Assembly (NCBI GenBank): GCA_945876095.1
Contig: CAMCMP010000003.1
Coordinates: 118,522 to 182,521 of the forward strand
Direction of reading: 5' to 3'
Origin: Chitinophaga pinensis
Lineage (GTDB): Bacteria > Bacteroidota > Bacteroidia > Chitinophagales > Chitinophagaceae
Length of the DNA: 64,000 nucleotides
Numbering within the stretch: position 1 is the stretch's first letter; each line of letters starts with the position of its first letter. A program made the translations under genes and the position numbers. The notes beneath the pieces were generated by a model that ran no database searches, was not told the origin of the DNA, and saw only the letters and a list, made by a program, of their open reading frames with translations. This document shows positions 1 to 9,387 of the stretch, piece by piece.

Positions 1-47
1 GTAGATAAACATTTACCAATAAAACAGAACCACTAACCATCAATGCC

Positions 48-842
48 ATGAGTAAAAAAATCGCCATTATCGGAGGAGGAAATTTAGGAAGTGCAATTGC
101 AGAAGGTTTAATTAAAAGTAAATTTTGCAAACCTGCTGATATTACGATCACAAAAAGAAATACAGCAACCCTCAAATATCTTGCTAACAAAGGTGTTCAG
201 GTGACTTCTGATAATTCAAAAGCAATAAAAAATTGCGAATTGGTGATTTTAGCGATAAAGCCATTTCAAGTAAGTGAAGTATTAAATGGTTTAAAAAAAG
301 AACTCACTTCAAAACACATACTAGTATCTGTGGTAACAGGAGTACTCATGGAAGAAATTGAAACGACCATCAAAAAGAAAATACCTGTTTTTAGAGCAAT
401 GCCAAACACTGCTGTTGCAATACAGCAAAGCATGACTTGTATAAGTTATATCAATGCTACTGATGTACAAATTAATTTTGTAAATGAGTTGTTTTCCACA
501 TTAGGAAAAGTAGCCATGATTAATGAAAAATTAATGGATGCAGCTACGGTATTAGGTGCTTGTGGAACAGCCTATGCAATGCGTTATATACGCGCAAATA
601 TTCAAGGTGGAATAGAAATAGGATTTGACGCGACTACTGCCAATCTAATCGTAGCTCAAACTGTAAAAGGTGCATCCGAATTATTATTACAAAATGGTAC
701 TCATCCTGAGCAAGAAATAGACAAAGTAACTACACCAAAAGGTTGCACTATTGCAGGATTAAATGAAATGGAACATCAAGGATTTAGCTCTTCGCTGATT
801 AAAGGGATTGCAACTAGTTATAATAAAATTTCAAAAGGATAA
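48..842 (+). CDS. proC: Pyrroline-5-carboxylate reductase
   Basis: This enzyme catalyses the last step of proline synthesis, the NAD(P)H-dependent reduction of pyrroline-5-carboxylate to proline in the cytosol. The N-terminus carries a Rossmann nucleotide-binding loop (IIGGGNLGSA, residues 7-16). The second half has the family's helical dimerisation domain, including an ACGTAYAMRYI stretch and the C-terminal TPKGCTIAGLNEME motif that closes the active site. The 264-residue length is normal for the family. It starts at ATG 48 near the window edge. A convergent permease gene follows, so it is probably the last gene of its transcript. The assignment is firm from sequence. Confidence 0.95.
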   Translation: MSKKIAIIGGGNLGSAIAEGLIKSKFCKPADITITKRNTATLKYLANKGVQVTSDNSKAIKNCELVILAIKPFQVSEVLNGLKKELTSKHILVSVVTGVLMEEIETTIKKKIPVFRAMPNTAVAIQQSMTCISYINATDVQINFVNELFSTLGKVAMINEKLMDAATVLGACGTAYAMRYIRANIQGGIEIGFDATTANLIVAQTVKGASELLLQNGTHPEQEIDKVTTPKGCTIAGLNEMEHQGFSSSLIKGIATSYNKISKG

Positions 843-867
843 GAAAGGAAAAAAAATTAAAGGCAAC

Positions 868-1953
868 CTACCTCGCTGCTCTTCTATAAAAAATATAAGC
901 TAGAATTCCGAAAATGATATTGGGAAGCCAGGCTGCAAGAAAAGGAGTAAAATTACCTTTAGTGGCAAATACTAGCGAAAATCTTCCTGATAAAATATAA
1001 ATCATACTTAGAATAACCCCAATAGCCAAATGAAAGCCGCTACCTCCCCTTACTTTTTGAGAAGCAAGACAAACACCAATCATTGAAAGTATAATTACTG
1101 AAACAGGAATTGCATCTCTACTATATCTTTCTACAAGTAATGAATTAATCCCTTCGGATCCCCTCATCTCTTCTTTTTTAATATGCTCTTTTAATTCAGG
1201 TGTTGGAAGTCGGTCCTTTAAATAATCATCCCTTTTTAAATCAACTGGCTTAAAATTATATGACATAAGAAGTGTAGAATAACGAGTAAAGGTTTCTTCT
1301 TGATTGATCAAACTGCGTTCGAACACATTACTCATTCTCCATTTTTTAGACGCCGTATCCCATGAAATATTTTCTGCTCGGATATTATACTTTAACCTAT
1401 TATTTTCAAATTTTTGAATAAAAAAATTACTACCCGACTTTGTAGAAGTGTCATAATATTTAATACCAGCATAGGAATTAGAATCCAATCTGAAATAATA
1501 ATTCTGAGGGAATGGCCTAGTCTCGGTAGGTGAATAATCAACATATTTTGCTTCAAAAATACCCCAGATAGCATTGGCCTTGGGTAAAACAAACTGGTAT
1601 ATCAACCAAAGACAAATTGCCAAAAATACACTTCCTAACCAATAAGGAAAAAGAAAACGGCGGAAACTCACCCCGCTACTTAAAATAGCTATTACTTCTG
1701 AGCGATCGGCCATCTTTGCAGTAAAAAATATAACTGCAATAAACACAAATAAAGGGAAAAGCATTGCATCTATTCGCGGAACAAGTCCAAAGTAATAATC
1801 TGTAATAATAGTACTTACAGGCAACTTGGATTTTACAAAATCATTCGTTTTTTCACTGATATCAATCACTACAACCAATGCAGTAAATAAGAGTAAACAA
1901 AATAAAAAAGTAGTCAGGAATTTTTTCAGTATGTAGCTGTCTATTTTTTTCAT
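868..1953 (-). CDS. LptF/LptG family lipopolysaccharide export permease (YjgP/YjgQ)
   Basis: This is an inner-membrane permease subunit of the LptBFG complex, which extracts lipopolysaccharide and passes it to the periplasmic bridge. There is a pair of hydrophobic segments near residues 10-60, a third near 100, a large periplasmic beta-rich domain in the middle (about 120-270), and a group of C-terminal helices, which is the LptF/G layout. I place the start at ATG 1953 (MKKIDSYILKKF) and not at an in-frame TTG 18 bases upstream, because family members begin with this KK..D.Y.. stretch. Whether it is LptF or LptG cannot be decided here. Its upstream neighbour on the same strand is tgt, and the two are often adjacent in Bacteroidota. 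Confidence 0.9.
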   Translation of the reverse strand: MKKIDSYILKKFLTTFLFCLLLFTALVVVIDISEKTNDFVKSKLPVSTIITDYYFGLVPRIDAMLFPLFVFIAVIFFTAKMADRSEVIAILSSGVSFRRFLFPYWLGSVFLAICLWLIYQFVLPKANAIWGIFEAKYVDYSPTETRPFPQNYYFRLDSNSYAGIKYYDTSTKSGSNFFIQKFENNRLKYNIRAENISWDTASKKWRMSNVFERSLINQEETFTRYSTLLMSYNFKPVDLKRDDYLKDRLPTPELKEHIKKEEMRGSEGINSLLVERYSRDAIPVSVIILSMIGVCLASQKVRGGSGFHLAIGVILSMIYILSGRFSLVFATKGNFTPFLAAWLPNIIFGILAYIFYRRAAR

Positions 1954-2022
1954 TGTATGATATCTAAACAAATCTAAACTAAATCAATCAGCTTGAAAAA
2001 TTGAGGTTAGCACTATTAAAAT

Positions 2023-3162
2023 TTATAATCGATGCTGTAAACGTACTACCATATCAGATTTCCATTGGCTAAAGTCACCTGCAATAATATGTTCCCTAGC
2101 TTTTTTCACCAACCAAAGATAAAAAGCTAAGTTGTGGATACTGGCAATGGTAAGTCCTAGCATTTCCTTTGCTTTAATTAGATGACGAAGGTATGCCTTA
2201 CTATAATAATTACTCACCTCGCAATCGATACCATCATCGATAACAGAAAAATCTCTTTCCCACTTTTTGTTATCAATATTAATTACACCGTTGCTAGTAA
2301 ATAGCATAGCATTTCTGCCATTACGGGTGGGCATTACGCAATCAAACATATCAATACCCAACGCAATGCATTCCAAAATATTCCAGGGAGTCCCCACTCC
2401 CATTAGATATCTTGGCTTTTGGGAAGGTAAAATTTCACAACAAAGTGCTGTAAATTCGTACATCATCTCTACCGGCTCCCCCACACTTAATCCACCAATA
2501 GCATTACCCGGCGCATTTCTTGAAGCAATATATTCACTTGATGATATTCGTAAATCCTTATAGGTGCTCCCTTGCACTATTGGAAAAAGATTTTGAGTAT
2601 ACCCATATTTATCAGGAGTATCACTAAAACGATGAATACATCTATCCAGCCATCGATGGGTAAGTTCCATACTCTTTTTAGCATAGACATAATCACTTGG
2701 ATAAGGAGGGCATTCATCAAAAGCCATCACTATATCTGCTCCGATAATCCGCTGAATATCCATTACTTTCTCTGGGGTAAACAAATGCTTAGTTCCATCA
2801 ATATGAGATTGAAAAATCACCCCTTCCTCATTAATTTTTCTATTGTTAGCCAATGAAAAAACTTGATACCCCCCACTGTCAGTCAATATAGGTAGATCCC
2901 AGCCCATAAATGAATGTAACCCTCCTGCAGCCTCTAAAGTTTCCAACCCTGGTCTTAAAAATAAATGATAGGTATTACCCAAGATAATTTTTGCTTTGAC
3001 GTCATTTTTTAATTGTTGCTGAGTAATGGTTTTTACACTTCCTACAGTACCCACAGGCATAAAAATAGGAGTCTCTATTTCTCCGTGATCGGTATTTATT
3101 TTAGCCGCTCTCGCCTTAGAATGAGTATCGGTATATTGTAATTTAAATTGAAGTGATGCCAT
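2023..3162 (-). CDS. tgt: tRNA-guanine (queuine) transglycosylase
   Basis: The enzyme swaps guanine-34 for preQ1 in the anticodon of tRNAs for Asp, Asn, His and Tyr, as part of queuosine synthesis. The TDSGGYQVFSL motif, GGLSVGEP and the catalytic-region FDCVMPTRNGRNAM stretch are all present, and 379 residues is the normal length. The odd feature is the C-terminal zinc site: family members normally have a CxCxxC motif before the conserved SxAYLxHL. Here the aligned positions read Ile312, Cys314 and Ser317, with His343 kept, so two of three Cys ligands are missing. The gene has its own promoter-like TATTTTTG 30 bases upstream and is divergent from a glycosyltransferase gene. Confidence 0.95.
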   Translation of the reverse strand: MASLQFKLQYTDTHSKARAAKINTDHGEIETPIFMPVGTVGSVKTITQQQLKNDVKAKIILGNTYHLFLRPGLETLEAAGGLHSFMGWDLPILTDSGGYQVFSLANNRKINEEGVIFQSHIDGTKHLFTPEKVMDIQRIIGADIVMAFDECPPYPSDYVYAKKSMELTHRWLDRCIHRFSDTPDKYGYTQNLFPIVQGSTYKDLRISSSEYIASRNAPGNAIGGLSVGEPVEMMYEFTALCCEILPSQKPRYLMGVGTPWNILECIALGIDMFDCVMPTRNGRNAMLFTSNGVINIDNKKWERDFSVIDDGIDCEVSNYYSKAYLRHLIKAKEMLGLTIASIHNLAFYLWLVKKAREHIIAGDFSQWKSDMVVRLQHRL

Positions 3163-3191
3163 AAAATATTACCCAATATAGAAAGGGGTTA

Positions 3192-3199
3192 CAAAAATA
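3192..3199 (-). promoter_or_regulatory. -7 promoter element for tgt
   Basis: The minus strand reads TATTTTTG here, a perfect match to the Bacteroidota -7 consensus TAnnTTTG, about 30 bases before the tgt start codon. I do not see a clear -33 TTTG at the usual distance, so only the -7 element is supported. Confidence 0.5.
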
Positions 3200-3331
3200 T
3201 TGTTTATTTCATTAAATATACCTCCACAGTTATTATAAGTATTTTGAGACTTAGAGAACCATCACTTGAATGGCATCCTGTTTTTACATAAGATTCACAC
3301 TTTAAAAAGTTACTAACCTTTCAATATCCCT

Positions 3332-3339
3332 TATTTTTG
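3332..3339 (+). promoter_or_regulatory. -7 promoter element for the glycosyltransferase gene
   Basis: TATTTTTG matches TAnnTTTG exactly and ends only five bases before the ATG at 3345. If used, the transcript would have almost no 5' leader. No good -33 TTTG is visible. Confidence 0.45.
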
Positions 3340-3344
3340 CACCT

Positions 3345-4478
3345 ATGAACCTAACTAACTTTCTTCTGTACTGGCAGGAGATTATTTTCATTTTACTTTG
3401 TAGTATCACCGTTATTCAAATTTTCTACTACCTTTTTTTCTTTTCTCGATTAGCTTTTTTTAAGAATCCTACTAAAAATATTACTCAGACTCATCCAGTT
3501 TCAGTTATTATTTGCGCTAGAGATGAAGCCGCTAATCTTGCTAAAAATCTTACCGGTTCATTGGTTCAAGCTTATTCTACTACTCATGAAGTAATTGTAG
3601 TGAATGATAACTCATTTGATGATAGCAAATATTTATTAGAAGAATTTGAACGAAATTTCAAGCATCTAAAAGTAGTAGAATTAAAACAAGAAGCAAAAAT
3701 GATTCCAGGAAAAAAATTTCCTTTAAGTGTTGGTATCAAGACTGCAAAATATGAAATCGTATTACTCACCGACGCAGACTGCGTTCCATCAAGTGAGCTT
3801 TGGATAGAAAAAATACAAGAAAGCTATGACGACTCAACCGAAATTGTATTAGGATATGGCGCTTATCATAAAAAGAAAGGCTTACTCAATCTACTCATTC
3901 GATGGGAGACTTTTCATACTGCTTTACAATATCTTTCTTATGCATTAGCTGGAAAGCCCTATATGGGAGTAGGTAGAAACCTTAGCTATAAAAAAGTGAT
4001 TTTTTTTAGACACAAAGGATTCTCTTCTTTCAATCATATTTCAAGTGGTGATGACGATTTATTTATCAATACTGCTGCAACAAAAAATAATACTAAAATA
4101 AATATTTCTCCAGAAGCCTTTACATTAAGTGATTCACCTAGCAACTGGAATCAATGGATAAAACAAAAAAGAAGACATTATAGTACAGCAAATTATTATA
4201 AACCCTTACATAAATTATTATTAGGACTTTATTCTCTTTCACACTTTATGTTTTTTCCAATACTTATAACTGCTATTGCTTTTTATAATTGGCAATGGAG
4301 TTTATTAGTATTTTTTATTCGTTTTATTATTCAGATAATCATATTTTACCCATCAATGAAAAAACTGAATGAAAATGACCTTTTTCCCTTTTTTATATTA
4401 TTAGATATTTGGATGTTTTTTTATTATTTCATCTTTTCCATTACTTTGCTTATGAAACCTAGGACTAGCTGGAAATAA
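3345..4478 (+). CDS. Membrane-anchored family 2 glycosyltransferase
   Basis: This is a predicted GT-A glycosyltransferase that moves a sugar from a nucleotide donor onto a cell-envelope or polysaccharide acceptor; the actual substrates are unknown. There is one N-terminal transmembrane helix (about residues 12-34), then the GT2 start (SVIICARDEA, near 53-62), a DDS-type pocket, the metal-binding LTDADC motif, and the Q..RR.Y signature (QKRRHYS). Two or three C-terminal membrane helices follow. The length of 377 residues fits cell-wall or hopanoid-type GT2 enzymes. It is divergent from tgt and sits 49 bases ahead of rsmG on the same strand, possibly co-transcribed. Confidence 0.85.
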   Translation: MNLTNFLLYWQEIIFILLCSITVIQIFYYLFFFSRLAFFKNPTKNITQTHPVSVIICARDEAANLAKNLTGSLVQAYSTTHEVIVVNDNSFDDSKYLLEEFERNFKHLKVVELKQEAKMIPGKKFPLSVGIKTAKYEIVLLTDADCVPSSELWIEKIQESYDDSTEIVLGYGAYHKKKGLLNLLIRWETFHTALQYLSYALAGKPYMGVGRNLSYKKVIFFRHKGFSSFNHISSGDDDLFINTAATKNNTKINISPEAFTLSDSPSNWNQWIKQKRRHYSTANYYKPLHKLLLGLYSLSHFMFFPILITAIAFYNWQWSLLVFFIRFIIQIIIFYPSMKKLNENDLFPFFILLDIWMFFYYFIFSITLLMKPRTSWK

Positions 4479-4527
4479 TAAATATTTACTTATAAATACC
4501 CTAACCTTTTAATACTCACTGCTAAAA

Positions 4528-5142
4528 ATGGAAATAATTCAAAAATATTTCACAGACTTTACTGAAACACAAGTTCAGCAATTGAGTAATCTTAAAGGCT
4601 TATATAATGAATGGAACGAAAAAATAAACGTTATTTCAAGAAAGGATATAGATAACTTTTATGAACATCATGTGCTCCATTCCCTTGCTATTACAACACA
4701 GTTTGAATTTTTACCTGGTTCGGAAATCATGGATTTAGGTTGTGGTGGCGGATTCCCGGGTATACCACTGGCTATTTTTTTTCCAAACACACAATTCCAT
4801 TTGGTAGATAGTATTAATAAAAAACTAAAAGTGGTTAATGAAATAGCATCAGCAATTGGTCTTCAAAATTTAAGTACACAACACTGTAGGGCAGAAGAAA
4901 TTAAAAATAGAAAATTTGATGTAGTGGTTTCAAGAGCTGTTGCCCCCCTAAAAGACCTTTGGACTTGGAGCAAGCCGCTTCTTAAAAAGGGCAGTAAACC
5001 AAACGGACTCATCTGTCTGAAAGGAGGAGATTTGGCGCATGAAATTTTTGAAAGTGGCTGTAAACCAAGGATCTGGGAAATCGAAAAAATATTCGAGACT
5101 CCCTTCTTTAAGGATAAATTTTTATTGCAAGTTCCCCTATAA
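4528..5142 (+). CDS. rsmG: 16S rRNA (guanine-527-N7)-methyltransferase
   Basis: This SAM-dependent methyltransferase modifies G527 of 16S rRNA in the small ribosomal subunit. The GidB/RsmG fold is shown by the N-terminal helical segment with YNEWNEKINVISRKD (26-40), the SAM loop DLGCGGGFPGIPLAI (69-83), and VVSRAVAPL further on. The length of 204 residues is standard. It follows the glycosyltransferase gene by 49 bases. The response regulator gene downstream begins 76 bases after the stop if its proper ATG is used. Confidence 0.95.
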   Translation: MEIIQKYFTDFTETQVQQLSNLKGLYNEWNEKINVISRKDIDNFYEHHVLHSLAITTQFEFLPGSEIMDLGCGGGFPGIPLAIFFPNTQFHLVDSINKKLKVVNEIASAIGLQNLSTQHCRAEEIKNRKFDVVVSRAVAPLKDLWTWSKPLLKKGSKPNGLICLKGGDLAHEIFESGCKPRIWEIEKIFETPFFKDKFLLQVPL

Positions 5143-5218
5143 ACTTTTTGACAAACTATTGTCGAATACTACATTTAGGGTATTGTTTTATAATAAAATA
5201 TCAGTGAACTTCACAATA

Positions 5219-5854
5219 ATGAATATATCAATAGCAATAGTAGAAGATAATCATGATATCCGCCTTGCGCTGGAACAGATTATAGGAATGGCAGACGGTT
5301 ACTCACTAGCGGGGTCCTATATTAGTGGAGAAGATGCCTTGTTAAAAATTCCAGAAATCAATCCTGAAATTGTACTGATTGATATTAATTTGGGTGGTAT
5401 CAATGGTATTGAAGTAGTGAAAATTTTAAAAAAATCAATGACTAACGTCTTATTTATGATGTGTACCATTTATGAAGAAGATGAAAAGATTTTTGAAGCA
5501 TTGAGTGCTGGCGCAAGTGGTTACATACTTAAAAAAACAGCACCAGATAAATTATTGACCGCAATAAAAGAATTACATGGTGGAGGGTCTCCAATGAGTA
5601 GCCAGATAGCAAGAAAAGTAGTTACTCATTTTCAAAGCACTTTAAATAAATCATCTGTAAATGATTCTCTAAATTTATTATCAAGTAGAGAAAAAGAAAT
5701 TCTTGAAATGCTTTCTAAAGGTCTGACCTACAAAGAAATAGCAGAAAAGGTATTTATAAGCCCTCAAACCGTTCGTAAACATGTATATCATATTTACGAA
5801 AAGCTGCACGTAAGCAACAGAATTGAAGCCGTAAATGTATTTTACGGAAGGTAG
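5219..5854 (+). CDS. NarL/LuxR-family DNA-binding response regulator
   Basis: This is a two-component response regulator. The receiver domain (residues 1-120) has acidic pocket residues at VEDN (8-11), the phosphoacceptor Asp55 in VLIDINLGG, a conserved Thr position and Lys in ILKKTAP. A LuxR-type helix-turn-helix (about 150-208) has the typical LSSREKEILEMLSKG and YKEIAEKVFISPQTVRKHV helices. An upstream in-frame reading overlaps rsmG, but the receiver fold starts exactly at ATG 5219 (MNISIAIVED), giving 211 residues. No sensor kinase gene lies nearby, so this is an orphan regulator and its signal and targets are unknown. Confidence 0.9.
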   Translation: MNISIAIVEDNHDIRLALEQIIGMADGYSLAGSYISGEDALLKIPEINPEIVLIDINLGGINGIEVVKILKKSMTNVLFMMCTIYEEDEKIFEALSAGASGYILKKTAPDKLLTAIKELHGGGSPMSSQIARKVVTHFQSTLNKSSVNDSLNLLSSREKEILEMLSKGLTYKEIAEKVFISPQTVRKHVYHIYEKLHVSNRIEAVNVFYGR

Positions 5855-5965
5855 CTATCTAATAAAACAGCTTAGTGAAATAGTTTTAATCTAATTCTAA
5901 AAATTAATGACTTACTATTTCCATCCCAAATAAATACTCAGTGAAAGTAATATTAGACTACTAGT

Positions 5966-6490
5966 TTACAAAAATCTCCAAAACCAGCAATCAGTTTGAG
6001 GTGTACTCCCTATTGGAAAATCGTGTGTATGTCCAGAATGAACGAACGAATATTTTTCATAAAATTTTTGTGCCCGATAATTATGTTCCCAAACTCCTAG
6101 CCAAACCACTTGATATTGATTAGCTTGAGCAGACTGTATCACAAAGTTCATTAATTGCTGAGCTACCCCTTTTCCATGAAATTCCTCTAAAACATAAATT
6201 CTTTTCAACTCCAACGACTTCCATTGTTTCATAAGAGGAAAGTTACTATAATCCTCCATCCAACGACAATAACCAACTACTCTACCATTTAATTCGGCGA
6301 GATAATAATAATCATTTTCATTATTTAATTCTGATTGAACTTGTTTAAGATTGAAACATTCTTTCAAAAAAGCATTCATATCTTCTTCCGTACAAGTACT
6401 TGTAAACGTATCGTAAAATGTTTGAATTGAAATAGCAGAAAGCTTTACAGCATCCTCAATTGTAGCACGTCGAATGGTTATTTGCACCAT
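5966..6490 (-). CDS. GNAT family N-acetyltransferase
   Basis: This is an acetyl-CoA-dependent acetyltransferase of unknown substrate. The GNAT core is visible as an N-terminal ITIRRATIEDA strand-helix, the LKRIYVLEEFHGKGVAQQL coenzyme-A pyrophosphate loop (Q/RxxGxG type, about residue 105), and the WLGVWEHNYRAQKFYEKYSF segment that ends the fold. The length of 174 residues is typical. ATG 6490 is preferred over a TTG one codon upstream. It stands alone between a convergent response regulator and a same-strand peptidase gene, so context gives no hint of its substrate. Confidence 0.85.
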   Translation of the reverse strand: MVQITIRRATIEDAVKLSAISIQTFYDTFTSTCTEEDMNAFLKECFNLKQVQSELNNENDYYYLAELNGRVVGYCRWMEDYSNFPLMKQWKSLELKRIYVLEEFHGKGVAQQLMNFVIQSAQANQYQVVWLGVWEHNYRAQKFYEKYSFVHSGHTHDFPIGSTPQTDCWFWRFL

Positions 6491-6566
6491 CAATTTTTAA
6501 CTCTGAAGAAAAATAATATTAATAAAATACTGGTTTATAAAATTGAACCTTAAGAGATAAATTTTA

Positions 6567-8492
6567 TCACCAATTAAGTTGCAATAAATTACTTCGCAAA
6601 TCGATATCTGCCATCCGTTTGGAAGGATCAATTTCTGCCTTTTTTAAATCAGATAACCTTTTTTTAAATTCAATAATATAGGTAGGATGAGTCCATTTCC
6701 AAGCAACATGCTCTTCTCTAGTTTCGCCTGTATTTTCTGAAGCTTTAGAACCATACATTAAATTAAGCGGTATGTAATGCATTTCTGTACTACCATCTTT
6801 AAAGGTTAGACGAAAATCAATTGGCATCGGCACTTTACCTTTTCTTATCAATCTAATTTTAGAAATACCTCCTTCTTCCCACAAACTATCAATTCCGTAA
6901 TCAATCGTTTTAGTTGTATTGCACCAATACTCCTTGTACCAATCGAGTTTTACTCCACTCATATCTTCAGCAAGTTTAATTAAATCATTAGAATTGGGAT
7001 GTTTAAAACGCCATTGATTATAATATTCCATCAATATTTTATCTCTCATTTCAGCACCCACTACATATCCTAATTGCTCCATAAAAACTGCCCCTTTTGA
7101 ATAACTAGAAATACTATATCCTAAATTAGTTTCAAAATGATCTGCATGAGTGGCAAGTGGTTCTTGATAATCACTTTTTGCTAAATAATAATAAGACCGA
7201 TAACTTCCGCTATGAATCAATGGCAATATAGCAGCAACAGAATCAATGGTCTTGATATAGGCAGAATTATTCTTATATTTTACCCTACTAAAATTATCCC
7301 GATAAAAAGCTGAAACATGAGCAGAGGAAAAATCTGCAAATCCTTCATCCATCCAGGCATTGACGCTTTCATTGGTTCCCAATATCATTTGGTACCAGGT
7401 ATGCATTAATTCATGAAATACAGTGCCCAAACTAGGTCCAATTAATAAGGTAGCCATTGGGTACTCCATTCCCCCGTCACCACCTTGTATAAAAGAATAT
7501 TGAGGATAAGGATACTTGCCAAATTTAGACTCTATGAATGGCAATGTAAAAACTGCTGCATCTGCAACTGTATTCCATGCAGTATCATTTTTTGGATCAT
7601 TGTTCTTGTAATTATAAATTACATGAAATATTGGCCCTCCATTAGGCATTTTTCTCACCAGATGAATGTAATCAGGATCAGCAGCCCACACAAAATCATG
7701 AACATTATTACCCACAAAATGCCAGCTACGCTTAGCCTTTTCAGTAGGCTTTAAAGCAGACCCTGGTTCATCATAACCCCATCCAATTTCCTTGTCATTA
7801 ACTAATACACCAGTACCACCAAGCTTATAGCTTTTATCAATGGCAATGGTAACATCAAAATCTCCCCATACCCCGTAAAATTCCCTTGCTACATAAGGTG
7901 TAGGATGCCATCCTTCGATATCGTATTCACAAATTTTAGGATACCATTGACTCATACTGTATCTTACTCCAGTTGTAGGATTATCCCTACCTGTTCTTCG
8001 AATTTGAATGGGAATTTGTGCTTCAAATTCCATCTCGAAAACTACTTTAGACTTAGCAGCTATGGGCTGCGTAAGCGTAACTTCTAAAATGGTTTCATCA
8101 TACTTAAAAGACTGAGAAATCCCATTCATTTTTAGTGAGATTATTTTTTGATAACCTATTTCATCTTCCTTCAGCTTACTAATACGGTCCATCACCCTTG
8201 AGTCCCAATCAGGTTTGCCATTAATAATGGTTTTTCCCAAATGATTACTACGAACGTCCATACTGCTATTTGGCTGAAATGCATTGTAATATAAATGATA
8301 GAAAACCTTTTTCAACGCATCAGGAGAATTGTTAGTGTATTCAAGTTTTTGCTTACCTGTAAAACGGTTTGTATTTGCATCTACATTTATATTCATTGTA
8401 TATTTTACCTTTTGTTGCCAGCGGCTAGGCTGAGCATCCAATAAACCGATAAAAAGAAATCCTGAAATTAATAGCGAAAGATATTTATACAT
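6567..8492 (-). CDS. Secreted M1-family metallopeptidase
   Basis: This is a zinc aminopeptidase-type enzyme related to leukotriene A4 hydrolase, probably periplasmic or surface-exposed. A signal peptide (about residues 1-20, ending at LLDAQ) is followed by the beta-sandwich N-domain, the substrate-anchoring GGMEYP loop (a variant of GGMEN), and the zinc motif HELMH at 360-364 with the downstream Glu ligand in MDEGFADF. I start at ATG 8492 (MYKYLSLL) because it opens the signal peptide; a GTG upstream would prefix charged residues. The C-terminal third lacks the long HEAT-like domain of classic M1 enzymes. The natural substrate is unknown. Confidence 0.88.
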   Translation of the reverse strand: MYKYLSLLISGFLFIGLLDAQPSRWQQKVKYTMNINVDANTNRFTGKQKLEYTNNSPDALKKVFYHLYYNAFQPNSSMDVRSNHLGKTIINGKPDWDSRVMDRISKLKEDEIGYQKIISLKMNGISQSFKYDETILEVTLTQPIAAKSKVVFEMEFEAQIPIQIRRTGRDNPTTGVRYSMSQWYPKICEYDIEGWHPTPYVAREFYGVWGDFDVTIAIDKSYKLGGTGVLVNDKEIGWGYDEPGSALKPTEKAKRSWHFVGNNVHDFVWAADPDYIHLVRKMPNGGPIFHVIYNYKNNDPKNDTAWNTVADAAVFTLPFIESKFGKYPYPQYSFIQGGDGGMEYPMATLLIGPSLGTVFHELMHTWYQMILGTNESVNAWMDEGFADFSSAHVSAFYRDNFSRVKYKNNSAYIKTIDSVAAILPLIHSGSYRSYYYLAKSDYQEPLATHADHFETNLGYSISSYSKGAVFMEQLGYVVGAEMRDKILMEYYNQWRFKHPNSNDLIKLAEDMSGVKLDWYKEYWCNTTKTIDYGIDSLWEEGGISKIRLIRKGKVPMPIDFRLTFKDGSTEMHYIPLNLMYGSKASENTGETREEHVAWKWTHPTYIIEFKKRLSDLKKAEIDPSKRMADIDLRSNLLQLNW

Positions 8493-8618
8493 AGTATGGT
8501 TTTTAAATGTCACTTTATAAAGTAAATGAATTAATTAATAAATCTCTTGAAAGTGAAAAGTATTATATTTTAAAATACGAATCCTTGACTTAGTAAAATA
8601 AGAGAACCATTTCTGTGT

Positions 8619-9290
8619 TTATTCATCATTCTTTCCATCCACCACAATGACTATTTCACCTTTTACAGCTTTGGTAGCGAAATAATCATGTACTTCTTGC
8701 AAAGTTCCTCTTTTATTTTCTTCAAATTTTTTGGTAAGCTCTCTACTTACACAACATTGTCTGCTTTCTCCGAAATAGCCAATAAAATCTGTCAAGGTTT
8801 TAAGCAACCGAACAGGACTTTCATAAAAAACCATTGTCCTTTGCTCGTTGGCCATTCTTTTCAAAAAAGTCTGACGCCCCTTTTTGAGAGGAAGAAATCC
8901 TTCAAAACAAAAACTATTTATCGGTAAACCGCTATTTACTAGTGCTGGAACAAATGCTGTAGCTCCTGGCAAACAATCTACTGTAACTCCTTGCTTCACA
9001 CATTCTCTTACTAATAAAAAAGCTGGATCACTAATTCCCGGAGTACCTGCATCAGTCAATAGCGCCATCGTTTTACCCGCTAAAAGCTGCTCAGCCAAAT
9101 GATGGATTACTTTATGTTCATTGTGCTGATGATAAGGAGTAATCGGCTTTTGAATCTGGTAATGATGAAGTAATACGGAAGATGTTCTTGTATCTTCAGC
9201 CAAAATTAAATCCACCGATTTCAAAATTTCTATTGCCCGGAAAGTCATATCCGCCAAGTTTCCAATAGGTGTGGGCACAATGTAGAGCAT
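8619..9290 (-). CDS. rsmI: 16S rRNA (cytidine-1402-2'-O)-methyltransferase
   Basis: This tetrapyrrole-methylase-fold enzyme methylates the ribose of C1402 at the ribosomal decoding site. It starts MLYIVPTPIGNLADMTFRA, the family hallmark, followed by LILAEDTRTSSVLL, TDAGTPGISDPA and FYESPVRLLKTL, in the expected order. At 223 residues it is near the usual length. It begins at ATG 9290, and the next upstream gene (purS) ends about 100 bases away, so it may share that transcript. The assignment is firm. Confidence 0.95.
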   Translation of the reverse strand: MLYIVPTPIGNLADMTFRAIEILKSVDLILAEDTRTSSVLLHHYQIQKPITPYHQHNEHKVIHHLAEQLLAGKTMALLTDAGTPGISDPAFLLVRECVKQGVTVDCLPGATAFVPALVNSGLPINSFCFEGFLPLKKGRQTFLKRMANEQRTMVFYESPVRLLKTLTDFIGYFGESRQCCVSRELTKKFEENKRGTLQEVHDYFATKAVKGEIVIVVDGKNDE

Positions 9291-9387
9291 AACTTAAAAA
9301 TTTGAAAACTCTTCAATTTAAAAATTCGAAAAAATACAAAAGAAGTTAAACGACTCTGCACCCAAATCAATTATTCACATTTCTTTA

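Noticed and set aside
5039..5218. 60-residue N-terminal extension of the response regulator
   Set aside because: The stretch overlaps the end of rsmG in another frame, and the receiver domain starts exactly at ATG 5219.
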